64,000 bases of DNA from Gammaproteobacteria bacterium (GTDB lineage Bacteria; Pseudomonadota; Gammaproteobacteria; GRL18): positions 18,609-82,608 of the forward strand of contig JADGEM010000010.1 in NCBI GenBank assembly GCA_016744375.1, written 5' to 3'. Below the pieces are notes generated by a model. The model ran no database searches. It saw only the letters and a list, made by a program, of their open reading frames with translations, and was not told where the DNA came from. Below, in pieces: positions 17,303 through 27,700 of the stretch (position 1 is its first letter; each line of letters begins with the position of its first letter). The position numbers were made by a program, and so were the translations under genes.

Positions 17303-19393
17303 TCATTCTATATTTTTCTGTACAATTGGTTTTTCGGATTTAATTATGGGTAATATTATAGAGACAATAGCCCCACCTTCACTGGTGTTTTTAATCATCA
17401 GCTGGCCATTATGATTTTGTATTATTCCCAATGAAATAGATAAGCCCAACCCGGTGCCCTTACCCACTTCTTTGGTTGTAAAAAAAGGATCAAAGATCCG
17501 ATCAATAATTGCATCATCAACACCTGAACCATAATCACGAATTTTGAGTATTATATTTTCTGGTTTCTGCTCAGAAGAGTCTGACTCAAGAAATAGTTCA
17601 ACTTTTTTAGGCCATGAATTTTTTAGCAGTACACTTTTTTTCTGAGCAACCTCTGGTACAGCTTTCTCAAAATGAATCGTATCATTTTCTGCACTAGCCT
17701 GAATCGCATTAAGCAGGATATTCACTAACGCCTGCTGAAGCTTGCCTTGATCACCCATGATCATAACCTTATCATAGGTAATCATATCAGCAATCCCTAC
17801 AAGCTTAACTTGAGAGCGCTTGGCCTCCTGCTTAACCAGCCCTTCAAGATTTTTAAATAAGTCAGCAAGGCAAATCAGCTTAAATTCCTTCTCTGGAATC
17901 TGTCTGGAAAAACTGAGCACACCCTGCACAATTTCTGAAGCTCTGAGTACTTCTTCATCCAGCGAATGAATATCATCCAACATCGTATCAAACACTTCAT
18001 CAGAAACACACTCTTGATTCTGTACATCATTGCGTGCATGCTCTAAATCTCGATGAATCAACCGAGATAAAGAACGAATGTTATTCAACGGATTGTTAAT
18101 TTCATGACCAATACCTGCAGCCATCTGGCCAAGACTGGCCAATTTTGCATTTTGAATCATCAGGTTTTCAGCCTTGATTCGTTCCTGTAATGCCTGCTCT
18201 AATTTTACAGCCATATAATTAAAGGATTCTGACGAATCCTGCATCTCATCGATATCACTGTTTATTGCAATGGGTTTTTTACCATCAGCAAACGTTTTTA
18301 AATTGTCAGCCAAGTGCATAATAGGAGTGGATATTGCTCTTGAGGCAAAATGAGCCAGAAATAAACTGCTCAATGCTGCAATACCTGCCAGTAACCATAT
18401 CCCCACACGAATACTTTCAAAAGGCGTACTGAATGCCGTATCCTGCACCTCATTAACAATCACCCATGATGTCAGAGAATTTGGGTAGGGGAAATATTCA
18501 ATATAATAATAGTGTTTATCCTCTGCAGAGTCAGCCACTGAACCATATGGCTGCTCCTGATAAGCATCCCAGATAACCCCACTATCAAGACTCTGGAGAT
18601 TTTCCAACGTTGATTTTAGGTGAGCAAAACGCAGAAGTGTATTATCATTATATAGAATCTGACCATTTCGAACCGTATTTTCTTCATCCACTTCAGCAAT
18701 AATTAATTTACCATCATGTAATCTGGCGGCAAGCTCCAGTACCTGGTCAATATTTCCTCCTCGAATTGCAACCGCTAGATAGCCAACTCTCTTCCCCTCA
18801 TAGTTCAGCGGCACAACCGCATCAGGAATGACAATATTATTTTCTGGTCCCATTTCATCACGGGTTTGAGGTAATTCAATAAAGCTGACCGTATTATCCT
18901 GCAACTCTGACAGCAGCTTCAGCTGTTCTGTTTGAACAATTTCTTTATCCATAATGGCATAGGGTTCAAAGCCTTCATAGCGAGTGATACTTTCCACGCC
19001 CGAATGTATTTTCAGCAGTGTGCTTCCTCTCACATCCAAGATACGAAAAGTATCAAACAATGAAATAACAGATTGATATTGCTGAAGAAATTGACTTAAT
19101 ATATAAAGTTTTGAAACATAATCAATGTGTTGCTCACCTAAGCGAGCTTCTTCTAAAACAGGTAAAAACTGTTTCATTGCCAGAGATTCAGGTAATTTTA
19201 AAATCAAGTCCTGATCGGTTTTCAGACTGCGGGAAATTTCCACTGAGATATTTTCCAGACTACGCTGAATATCCTCTGTCGCATCATTATGATAGAGATT
19301 CTGCACATAATAAGTTGCAAACAGACCTAATGCCGTTGCCGGAAGCAATGTTGCCAGTGTCACCCAGCGGAAAATATAGGATTTTAGTTTCAC
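17303..19393 (-). CDS. Sensor histidine kinase with extracytoplasmic sensor domain
   Basis: 696 aa. N-terminal membrane segment (residues about 10-30), a large periplasmic double-Cache-like sensor (about 35-325), a second segment about 330-350, a HAMP region, then HisKA with GIGHEINNPLNNI and a HATPase (DYGSGVDD, GTGLGLSI). An insertion of about 50 residues, partly acidic, sits inside the ATPase region. It is GTG-started, with no strong ribosome site. It is paired with the NtrC-type regulator directly downstream. It lies directly downstream of the CIS-caspase operon but is separated from it by 160 bp, so it need not control it. Confidence 0.87.
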   Translation of the reverse strand: MKLKSYIFRWVTLATLLPATALGLFATYYVQNLYHNDATEDIQRSLENISVEISRSLKTDQDLILKLPESLAMKQFLPVLEEARLGEQHIDYVSKLYILSQFLQQYQSVISLFDTFRILDVRGSTLLKIHSGVESITRYEGFEPYAIMDKEIVQTEQLKLLSELQDNTVSFIELPQTRDEMGPENNIVIPDAVVPLNYEGKRVGYLAVAIRGGNIDQVLELAARLHDGKLIIAEVDEENTVRNGQILYNDNTLLRFAHLKSTLENLQSLDSGVIWDAYQEQPYGSVADSAEDKHYYYIEYFPYPNSLTSWVIVNEVQDTAFSTPFESIRVGIWLLAGIAALSSLFLAHFASRAISTPIMHLADNLKTFADGKKPIAINSDIDEMQDSSESFNYMAVKLEQALQERIKAENLMIQNAKLASLGQMAAGIGHEINNPLNNIRSLSRLIHRDLEHARNDVQNQECVSDEVFDTMLDDIHSLDEEVLRASEIVQGVLSFSRQIPEKEFKLICLADLFKNLEGLVKQEAKRSQVKLVGIADMITYDKVMIMGDQGKLQQALVNILLNAIQASAENDTIHFEKAVPEVAQKKSVLLKNSWPKKVELFLESDSSEQKPENIILKIRDYGSGVDDAIIDRIFDPFFTTKEVGKGTGLGLSISLGIIQNHNGQLMIKNTSEGGAIVSIILPIIKSEKPIVQKNIE

Positions 19394-19552
19394 GAGTAGT
19401 TTTTTTAATATTTAAAAACAAAGACTTAACAATTGTAGCTGCCACATTTTACAACTAAACGACAAAGTTCTTCACATTTTAACATGAACAACGTTATTTC
19501 GCTTTATTTGATACAGCCTCTTCTTATCACTTTAAACAAGTCAATATAATAG

Positions 19553-22168
19553 CTATTGCATGATAAGACTAAAATTAGGATCACCATAAAAAATATAGGA
19601 TAAATAGGTTGGATCCCCGGTTTCATAAAATAGTTTTCGAGTTTTTTTAACAGCCTGTGCAACATTGGCTGGATGTTCTTCTAAATCATTGAGTATATAT
19701 TGATAAAACTGAATACTAAATCGACTTGCACCATGGTCACCGACTGGCCATAAAGCCCCAATATAGCCACTGGCACCAGACTCAAGCATTGCAGGAGCCC
19801 ACCCATCAACCATATTGGCAATGCGATGAGACTGCCCGACAATACACGAATTAATAAAATACAAGGGATGAACATTCGAACGTGATGCGATCATTCCCTT
19901 CCAGGTATCCAGATCCAGAGCCTGACTTTCTAGATACAGACTGTATTCATAAACATCATCAAAATTTTTCTTAATCATGCCATGGCCTGAAAAATGCACA
20001 ATACCGCCGGGATTATTGGCAAAGAAATTTTTAACGGATGTGTAAGTTCCCGGTATTTTCTGAAACTGCTGAAACTGGCTCAGACTTTCAATCTCTTTTT
20101 TTTGCCATGGAAGACTTGCCTGCTGCTGATTTTCTGGAGCAATGACAAACAGTTTTTTTACTTTTAGCGACAATGGCGGCTTTTCTTCCACCTGATTATT
20201 TTCAGCCACATGCCAACGTGCAACATTATAGTTAACACCAATAAAATCATGCTCTTCAGAATTATCTGGACGTATCGGCTTCATTAATTCCCAGGGTAAT
20301 ACAGGATTATTAGTGTAAATCTGAATGGAATTAAATTGCTCTTTTTTGTGATCAATCAGCTTCCAATAGACCTCTTTAAATATTTTCGGCGCAAATTTTT
20401 TATAGAGCTCTTTACCAAAACCATTCATTAAAAAAATTGCCTGTTCTTTTATCGCAGGATCAGAATGCATTTCATCAGCAACAGCAACACCACGGGGTAT
20501 ACTGCGGGAGAATTTTGCATATTTACTGTTTAGCCAATGTGACAGCTTGGGAACAGTTTTATATTCATATGACATTGGCTGAAGATAGGGAGAAATTATT
20601 GTTATAGCTGTGGAACTGGAGCGATCTGCATTAGTCATCTCTCTGACTAAAATCGTCAGATCAGCAGGTTCATTAAGTCCACTGATTTTAATCAATTTTT
20701 TTTCAACAGACTTCTGTACGGCGATATTCGCTATAGGCTGAGGTGTCGTTGGACTCATTTTTTCAGCAAGCTTTGGATTGAGAATTCTAATCTCACGGGA
20801 CACCCGACTGATAAACTGGCCTTTGTAAATATAGGAAACATAAATTTTGGATAAAAAGCTAACTTCCGGCATTTCCTGAGCCTTAAGTTTAAACAATGCT
20901 ACAGTTGAATCCCCCTTTTTTTTCAAATGAATAGAGCGAATATTTCCATCTTTAATATTAAAGCCAGATGCATTAAGCACCACATCAATATTCCAGCCAT
21001 CAGCCTCTGATTCAGGTAATTGCAAACCTAAAGCGCCTGTTTCAGTTTTTACTGCAACAGACTCATTAACAGTGCCAATAATAACAGCGGGAGAAATAAG
21101 CTGTTCAGTTAACGAAACCATTACCATAATCTCTTGATCAATATTAATCTGTTTGGGTGCTTCAATAGTAGGGTAACGTGACAAAGTATGAGATTTGGGT
21201 TTATTAACCTCAGGCGATATGATAACTATTGGCTCAACCTCAGCAGCAACTTGTATGTTTTCTTCCTGTCTATAAGCAGTTATCTCTGCTATTGGATCAA
21301 GATCAGTAATTTTATATTTGTTATTTAATCTGGCAAATGATAGTTTCCATTTATCGATTGGCATCGCTTTTCCTGTTTTAAAACTGTATTGAATTTCTTT
21401 TTGTTTTAATTTTTTACTGATCACTGAATAATCTTTGTCAATACCTGCCGTCATTAATATTTTTTTCTTTTCCGATGATGTACGTTCTGAATTATCAATA
21501 AAAACCTGTTGCGCAGACAAACCAAGAGGGGTATGAGTTGATTGCTCAGAAGACCATTTTTTTTTATACCCTTTAAAAAGAAGATCTGTGTATTTTTCAG
21601 CTAAATCAAATTCACCTTGTTCAGCAGTAAGTGATGCCAGATTATTCAAAGTAATCAGGGTATCAATATGATCAGGACCAAAGTACTCATTACGCAGCTT
21701 ATAGACTTTTTTGTTAATTAAAATTGCTTTTGTTTTCTTACCCTGAAGCATATAGATATCTGCGAGTTCAGATAGATTTTCAATTGATTTAATATGAGAT
21801 TGATCAAAACGGTCATTAACCATTTTGCTGATTTTTAGAGCCAGTACAGATGCTTCTGAATATCTTTTTTTATAAACATAAAAACGCATTAAACTTTGTA
21901 GGCTAACAATTTGAAAAACTATATTTGGTTGATTGAGTAACGTTGAGAGTTCTATAGCTTTATTTGCCTGTTCTTCAGCTTGATCAAAATTCTTTTTTAA
22001 AAAATGAGAATGATACCCAGCAATAGCCTTGAACCATTGTTTCTTAATCGAAACGTCTGCATAGACGCTGTTATTGAATAATAATAAAATAATAAACAAT
22101 GCCATGAATAAGATCTTAGAATGGCTTGAGTATTCACAGTAATTTTTCAGTTTTCTATTCATCATCAT
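19553..22168 (-). CDS. Exported TPR-CHAT caspase-like protease
   Basis: 871 aa. Signal peptide (ILFMALFIILLLFNNSVYA, probably cleaved before DVS), then TPR-like helical repeats about 45-200 (NLSELADIYMLQGKKTKAI, NLASLTAEQGEFDLAEKY), a beta-rich middle, and a C-terminal CHAT domain. The catalytic His is in HFSGHG (about 727) and the Cys in FINSCIVG (about 774); the family end motif FYGDPNFSL is present. CHAT proteins are caspase-fold peptidases. It is the last gene of the long CIS operon, and its ATG overlaps the stop of the M48-like gene. Substrate unknown. Confidence 0.85.
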   Translation of the reverse strand: MMMNRKLKNYCEYSSHSKILFMALFIILLLFNNSVYADVSIKKQWFKAIAGYHSHFLKKNFDQAEEQANKAIELSTLLNQPNIVFQIVSLQSLMRFYVYKKRYSEASVLALKISKMVNDRFDQSHIKSIENLSELADIYMLQGKKTKAILINKKVYKLRNEYFGPDHIDTLITLNNLASLTAEQGEFDLAEKYTDLLFKGYKKKWSSEQSTHTPLGLSAQQVFIDNSERTSSEKKKILMTAGIDKDYSVISKKLKQKEIQYSFKTGKAMPIDKWKLSFARLNNKYKITDLDPIAEITAYRQEENIQVAAEVEPIVIISPEVNKPKSHTLSRYPTIEAPKQINIDQEIMVMVSLTEQLISPAVIIGTVNESVAVKTETGALGLQLPESEADGWNIDVVLNASGFNIKDGNIRSIHLKKKGDSTVALFKLKAQEMPEVSFLSKIYVSYIYKGQFISRVSREIRILNPKLAEKMSPTTPQPIANIAVQKSVEKKLIKISGLNEPADLTILVREMTNADRSSSTAITIISPYLQPMSYEYKTVPKLSHWLNSKYAKFSRSIPRGVAVADEMHSDPAIKEQAIFLMNGFGKELYKKFAPKIFKEVYWKLIDHKKEQFNSIQIYTNNPVLPWELMKPIRPDNSEEHDFIGVNYNVARWHVAENNQVEEKPPLSLKVKKLFVIAPENQQQASLPWQKKEIESLSQFQQFQKIPGTYTSVKNFFANNPGGIVHFSGHGMIKKNFDDVYEYSLYLESQALDLDTWKGMIASRSNVHPLYFINSCIVGQSHRIANMVDGWAPAMLESGASGYIGALWPVGDHGASRFSIQFYQYILNDLEEHPANVAQAVKKTRKLFYETGDPTYLSYIFYGDPNFSLIMQ

Positions 22169-23294
22169 TCAGCATTGAGTTGATATCTACAGGCGGATAA
22201 ACTCCTTGAGCCATTGCATCAATATCAAGACTCATTGCACGCAGAGCCAGAAACTTCTGCATCCCGGGCCCCTCCAGCCGTTCAGATAAAGTTAACAGGT
22301 TTACTATCAGAGACTCAATCAAAACAAGAGCCTGTTGTTGATTAGGTTCAGATGATACAAATTCCAAAGGAGATTGCGCCATATTTTCCGCAATTTTTTT
22401 TAATCGCTTCGGAGCAACCGGATGTGTGGTTGTTTTTAGATAATGTGCCCATTCTTTTTCATCCATCAAGGCGGAATAAGGCGTCCATAGAATAGAAGCA
22501 ACGCTGAAAAAATGAGCCATCCCTCCAGGGAAAGTTCCTATGCGGCGAAACACTAAATTGGCAAATGTATCAGCCTGAGATTCATTACTGCGTATCTGTT
22601 CCGCGGTATTTCCTGCATGATAACCTTGGTGCTGATAAAGCACATGACCAACCTCATGTGCCATAATCCATAATAAAGCACTTTTGAGACATTTCTGAGA
22701 GACATCATCCACATAAGAATTCAGTGTTGGATCCAGAGGCAACCCTAATGCTTGTAAGGGGCCTGTTGGTTTCCCATCAGGGAAGTCATCAGGACGGTAT
22801 TTGAGCAAAGAAATATAGTCAAACAAGGGTTGGCCTGTTTCTTTTTTATATTCCAGCCAGGCAGCAGCCTGACAGACATCATCCAGAAATTTAACGGCTT
22901 CAATAGGAATCACTACATTTTTTTCAGCAGGATAAGAATAAAAATCAAAAAACTGCTTATTTTCACCCCGTAATGGGAAATCCAGCGTTATACCTGTTAA
23001 CTTTCTATACTCATCATTAGAAAGTTTTTCCTCAATGACATGTTTATAGTTGTAACGAATATTTTCTGAATACGGTTTATAAGTGCGCTCTAAAACAGCC
23101 TGGTCATATAATTGAATTGTTGCTGAATAGAGGCAGACAGGGGAAAAAATAAAAATTGTTAATAGCATGCTTTTAAGTAAAATAGGCCGATGTATTTTAG
23201 CTAGTGCCCATCCGTAAATTGCTGTTTTTTTACCTCCCCCTTTTTCAAAGGGGGAGGCTAAGAGACTAATAAACGGATGAACACTAGCTATCAT
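22155..23294 (-). CDS. M48-like zinc metalloprotease, exported
   Basis: 379 aa by the track start. The zinc site HEVGH (about residue 215) is followed by the third ligand in ESQAD, as in M48 peptidases, and by the TTHPVAPKRL motif seen after it. A hydrophobic export segment (MLLTIFIFSPVCLYS) begins at an internal ATG at 23168. The first 34 codons from ATG 23294 are translated from a dispersed palindromic repeat, although GGGAGAG sits before that ATG. Both starts are possible. It sits between the START-caspase and CHAT genes. Confidence 0.75.
   Translation of the reverse strand: MIASVHPFISLLASPFEKGGGKKTAIYGWALAKIHRPILLKSMLLTIFIFSPVCLYSATIQLYDQAVLERTYKPYSENIRYNYKHVIEEKLSNDEYRKLTGITLDFPLRGENKQFFDFYSYPAEKNVVIPIEAVKFLDDVCQAAAWLEYKKETGQPLFDYISLLKYRPDDFPDGKPTGPLQALGLPLDPTLNSYVDDVSQKCLKSALLWIMAHEVGHVLYQHQGYHAGNTAEQIRSNESQADTFANLVFRRIGTFPGGMAHFFSVASILWTPYSALMDEKEWAHYLKTTTHPVAPKRLKKIAENMAQSPLEFVSSEPNQQQALVLIESLIVNLLTLSERLEGPGMQKFLALRAMSLDIDAMAQGVYPPVDINSMLNDDE
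23198..23290. repeat. Nested palindromic repeat element (REP/MITE-like)
   Basis: Ends TAGCTAGTG...CACTAGCTA are inverted; the arms GCTAGTGCCCATCCGTAAAT and GCTAGTGTTCATCCGTTTAT (reverse complement of the right side) match at 16 of 20 positions, and the core CCTCCCCCTTT...AAAGGGGGAGG is a perfect inverted repeat. The element is about 90 bp and forms a long cruciform-capable stem. It overlaps the annotated N-terminus of the M48-like gene. Confidence 0.8.
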
Positions 23295-23397
23295 TACAAC
23301 TCTCCCGTTATCAACAATTCCATAACATAGTTATAGCTAAAGAATTAATAAATTATGTAGGATTTTCCTGAAAAAAAGGTCTTCTGTGAATTTATAT

Positions 23398-24777
23398 TCA
23401 AGGTTTACGAAAAAAAATAAAGTCCCCACCATTATCTCCTGATTTTTTAACCGCATTGTATTCCGGAGTTTGTTCAGCATCACTTTTTACTTTTCTTAGT
23501 ATTCCTGGAAATAATGATGTCGTATCACTGGCTTTTTCGATACTATTGAGAGCTTGAATAAATGCTGAAGCAAATATGGAGTGATTATTATCCCCACCCG
23601 AATCCAGTACCGGTTCAAGCCCTCCCGATGTCATAACTTTTCTGGATTTTTTTTTATCCATCTTTTCAAAATAATCAGGCTTATTTACATTCATTACAAT
23701 ACCAGCGCCTCTCTCACGTGTAATAACTCCAGAATAACAGCTATCTGAAACTAATAAGATATGTCTTGCAGGAATAGCTTTCAGAGAACTTGTAATTGAA
23801 CTGCTGGATATCCATTTGGCTGGATTATCACGACGAGCATCAACAGGCCACCAGTAACCCTCATCAGCTTCTTTGTCGAGAAAGCCATGACCGGCATAAT
23901 AAATCAACAAATGATCCTCAAATTTTAATAGTTGCCGATATTGGTAAAGGTTCGAAATAATATCATCTTCACTGGCATCCACTAATAAAGTAACTTCAAA
24001 ACCAAAATCATCGGAGAGTATTTTATTAATGGCTTGTGCATCCCAAACAGAACTTTGTAAAGGTTTAACATATTGGTATTTATTATTACCGATGATTAGA
24101 GCATAATACTTACCTTCTGGTTTAAAGTTGATGTCATCATCCATTTTCTGTACTATCTGTCCAACAATAGAAAAAGATGGTATTACCGCCTGCTGCCAAT
24201 GTGCATGATTAATAAGAAATGCATTTAATCCTTTTGTACTTAAATCATCAACCCAGTTTGACACACCCAAAAAATCAACATAGCCTGTTAATACTACTTT
24301 AGTTTTCTCACCCTGCTCATACAATGTTGATTCACCAAAATGATGGATTAGACCCACTTCACCAGCATTCATCAGTCTAAATAAAACTTTGTTCTTGGCT
24401 GCATAAAATGTATTTTTCCACATAAAATATTTTCCTGGCATAAAATCATATTCATACATGTAAGTAATTTTATTTTCAATATCGGATAGTATTTTATACT
24501 CCAGGATCCCAGGTGCTGTAGAAAGCAATTTCTCTGGGAAATGAGTCATTAAAAACCAGACTTTATCAATCGGGGAATCAATGATATAGGTCATTTTATA
24601 GGCTTTACCAGAAAACTTTCCTGAAGCAATAGGCACTATTTCAATATTATCACTTCGCTGTGTTCCAGAATATTTTTTAATTTGTTTATTCTGTATAGAA
24701 CAGGAATGTACAAAATATATAAAGAAGCCCGCAGTCAAAAAGAAAAAAATCAGATATTTAATGACGATTATTTTCAT
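23398..24777 (-). CDS. START/SRPBCC-like domain fused to caspase (C14) domain
   Basis: 459 aa. An N-terminal membrane/export segment (IKYLIFFFLTAGFFIYFV) with a Cys in HSCSIQ, possibly a weak lipobox. Residues about 45-210 resemble an SRPBCC/START lipid-binding fold (AYKMTYIIDSPIDKVWFLM). Residues about 225-459 are a caspase p20-like domain: ALIIGNNKY, His about 296 in YYAGHG, Cys about 346 in VSDSCYSG. The combination is unusual. ATG 24777 overlaps the stop of the WD40-caspase gene by 4 bp, so the two are translationally coupled. Substrate and activator unknown. Confidence 0.82.
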   Translation of the reverse strand: MKIIVIKYLIFFFLTAGFFIYFVHSCSIQNKQIKKYSGTQRSDNIEIVPIASGKFSGKAYKMTYIIDSPIDKVWFLMTHFPEKLLSTAPGILEYKILSDIENKITYMYEYDFMPGKYFMWKNTFYAAKNKVLFRLMNAGEVGLIHHFGESTLYEQGEKTKVVLTGYVDFLGVSNWVDDLSTKGLNAFLINHAHWQQAVIPSFSIVGQIVQKMDDDINFKPEGKYYALIIGNNKYQYVKPLQSSVWDAQAINKILSDDFGFEVTLLVDASEDDIISNLYQYRQLLKFEDHLLIYYAGHGFLDKEADEGYWWPVDARRDNPAKWISSSSITSSLKAIPARHILLVSDSCYSGVITRERGAGIVMNVNKPDYFEKMDKKKSRKVMTSGGLEPVLDSGGDNNHSIFASAFIQALNSIEKASDTTSLFPGILRKVKSDAEQTPEYNAVKKSGDNGGDFIFFRKP

Positions 24778-27700
24778 AGCGTACTCAAATTACCTCTTTT
24801 CAGGTTAATTTGCCGATAAATTTCACTGCCTATTTTTTCTGCCAATACTTCTGGACTTATATCTCTACCTCCTGATAAATTGACTATTATTTTTTTATTA
24901 TTTATTTTTTTTCTGTTACGCCCTAGAGAGAGCTGGACTTGCAGGCTGGTATCTGTATATTGGTAAATTCCTCTTGCAGTGATAGCTTCAGGAAAAACAT
25001 CAACATCCATATAGGTAATATTCTGATTCAGAGTATTGCTTTGTTTTTGTTTATAATAATTTTGTTCACGAAAGTAAGCCCTTAGATATTCAGAGAGATT
25101 TAAATCATCAACTAATGTTTCTTTATTCATAAAAGCAGGTTTTAAAAGAATGGATTTCTTGATTGAAAGCGGGACACTAGCTCTATCTTGACGCTCAATA
25201 AGACCAATAGTAAAACTTTCTGAAAATCCCGGTGATGCAATTCTTGGTCTTTGTATGCCACCTATTTCCATCGCCAGTTCTGGAACAGTATCAGCTGCAT
25301 AATGAATCAACTCACTAACATCAATTTCTATTTCTTTTTTTAATGCTGCCCCTTTGATGCCTTGAAGCAGGGCATACGTCATTAAACCTTGTTCAAATTG
25401 ACTGGCTTCATAACTTACAGAATTAGCAGCACTGCCCATTAATACATGCAGACCGGTACGATCTTTCATTTGTTCAATCGCCCGGATCTGACCTGATGAA
25501 ATTTCACGTGTTTCGGAAAAAGAATTTGCCAAGGAACCAGCAGCACAGGTATCAAGTAGCATGACTTGTTTTTGAATCGGTGTTGATTTTAGCCAATGAG
25601 TCAATTCATTGCCGGAAATCATTAAATGTTTAACAATTTCAGGATCCGTCAAATCAACCGAACCCGCTTCTGCCGTCAAATAATAATAATCATCTTTTAT
25701 GGATAAACCATGGCCTGCCAGATAGATCACCAGGATATCCCAGGGTTTCGCTTCTTTTAATTGTTCAAAAGCCTGAACAAATGCTTCCTTTGTGGGTTGA
25801 ATTGAACCATCAGCTGTAGTGGTTGTTAATAATTTTATATTGACACGCTCTGCACCAAATAATTTTTTTGCTCCCAGAGTCAATGCTTTATTAAAATCCA
25901 CTGCATCTTTTGCAGCATAGCGCAAATCAATCCGAGTACCTTGATAATCTGAGATACCAGCAACTACAGCCCACAATGTCGGTGTCATATCCTGATCAAT
26001 TTTATCCGGTGTAAAAATGACACCTACCCCTCGACTGGAAAGATAGTTTTCATCATTATAGGCAAATACCTCAACCGTATTTTCTTCTCCAGGTATCAGA
26101 AAAGGATGTTCATATAAGTCATATTTAATCGTCATACTATGATCAGAACTCGACTGTGCAAAAGCTCGGGCATCTGAGCTTACCTCTTTGTTATTGACAA
26201 GAATAACGACCCGGCCGATACCACCACCTTGATCAGTCAGCTGAATATTTATTATTTTATTTTTTTCTCCACTCCATGAGGTAATGACTTTAGGGTAAAG
26301 CCTGGGAGCATTGAAAGAGTCCACATTCTTAATCGGTTCTGAATTATTGTCCACAACCTTTGCTAATAATGACGGTTCGTAATAGCGTTGCTTCAACTGT
26401 GACAGCTTGATTGTTTCCCGACCTATCACCCAGTGAAGTCCAGATATATCGCCGCCATTAGATGCATCATAACGCCCTTTTTGATCAAAGACAGCCCAAC
26501 TGCTATCATTAAAACCAATTAGAGACATTAGATTTCTGCCACTACCAACATCCCAGATCTGTGTTTTTTGATCGGAGCCAGATGAGAACAAGTAGTGACC
26601 ATCATTCGAAAAGACCAAATCAATTATAATCTTAGTCTGGCTGCTAAATGTTTTTAATATTTTCTTTGATTTTAAATCCCAAAGCTGAATGTTATTATTA
26701 ATACCTGCCACAGCAAGCGTTTGACCATCCGGTGAAAATTCAAGTGAATAGATCACCCCCAGTGTATTGTTCAAAGACAGAACATGTTTATTTGTTTTAA
26801 GATTATGTATCAGAATATCTTCCCCACGATTGCCAGCAGAGGAAACCAGCTGGCCATCCGGTGAAACAGCAATTGCATAAATCTCCTTTACATGTCCCTG
26901 AAAACGATGAATTAATTCACCATTGTGAGTTTCTCGGAGTGATAAATCTGAACCGTTGGCACTGATAAATGACTGCGCACCCGGAGTATAAGCAACAGCT
27001 TCAATACGATTAGAAAACTTTCTATGCCATAATTCAGAATCAGATGGTGAATCCCCGGAGAGAGAGAACATCCATAAGACACCATCATCATCACCCAGAA
27101 TCAGTTGCTTATTATCAGGTGAGAAAGCAATGGTTTTTACCCCTTTCTCCGAACGTTTTATTGTCCTGAGAATACTTCCTGTCCTGACATTCCAAACAAT
27201 AGTAACACCATCACGTGCAGCAGTTGCTGCCATTGTATTGTTTGGTGAAAAAGCAACACTGCGAACTTCATCCTTATGACCTTTTAAATGATGAATCATC
27301 ATTCCAGATTGCAAATCCCATAGATAGGCAGAATGATCCCAACTGCCTGTAATAAGATAACGACCACTGTCAGACATTGCCAAAGAGCTGACCCATTTTG
27401 ATTTATTTGCAAACCGCTTTTCTTCTTGATTCAGATCTATTTTATAAATGCTTAATGCTTCGCTCTTGTTGAACAAAACAGTGTTATTATCAATATAAAG
27501 AATTGTTTCAATTCTATCTTTTTGATTGAATTGAGCCGATTGAATAATTTTATTTGTATTGAGATCCCAGATACGAATTGAATGATCCTTACTGCTGGAA
27601 ACAAATTGGCGGGCATCAGGTGAGAAATCCAAAGCCGTAATATTATCACTATGCCCTGTAAATTTATGAATTATTTTCTGGGTTTTAATATGACTCAGCC

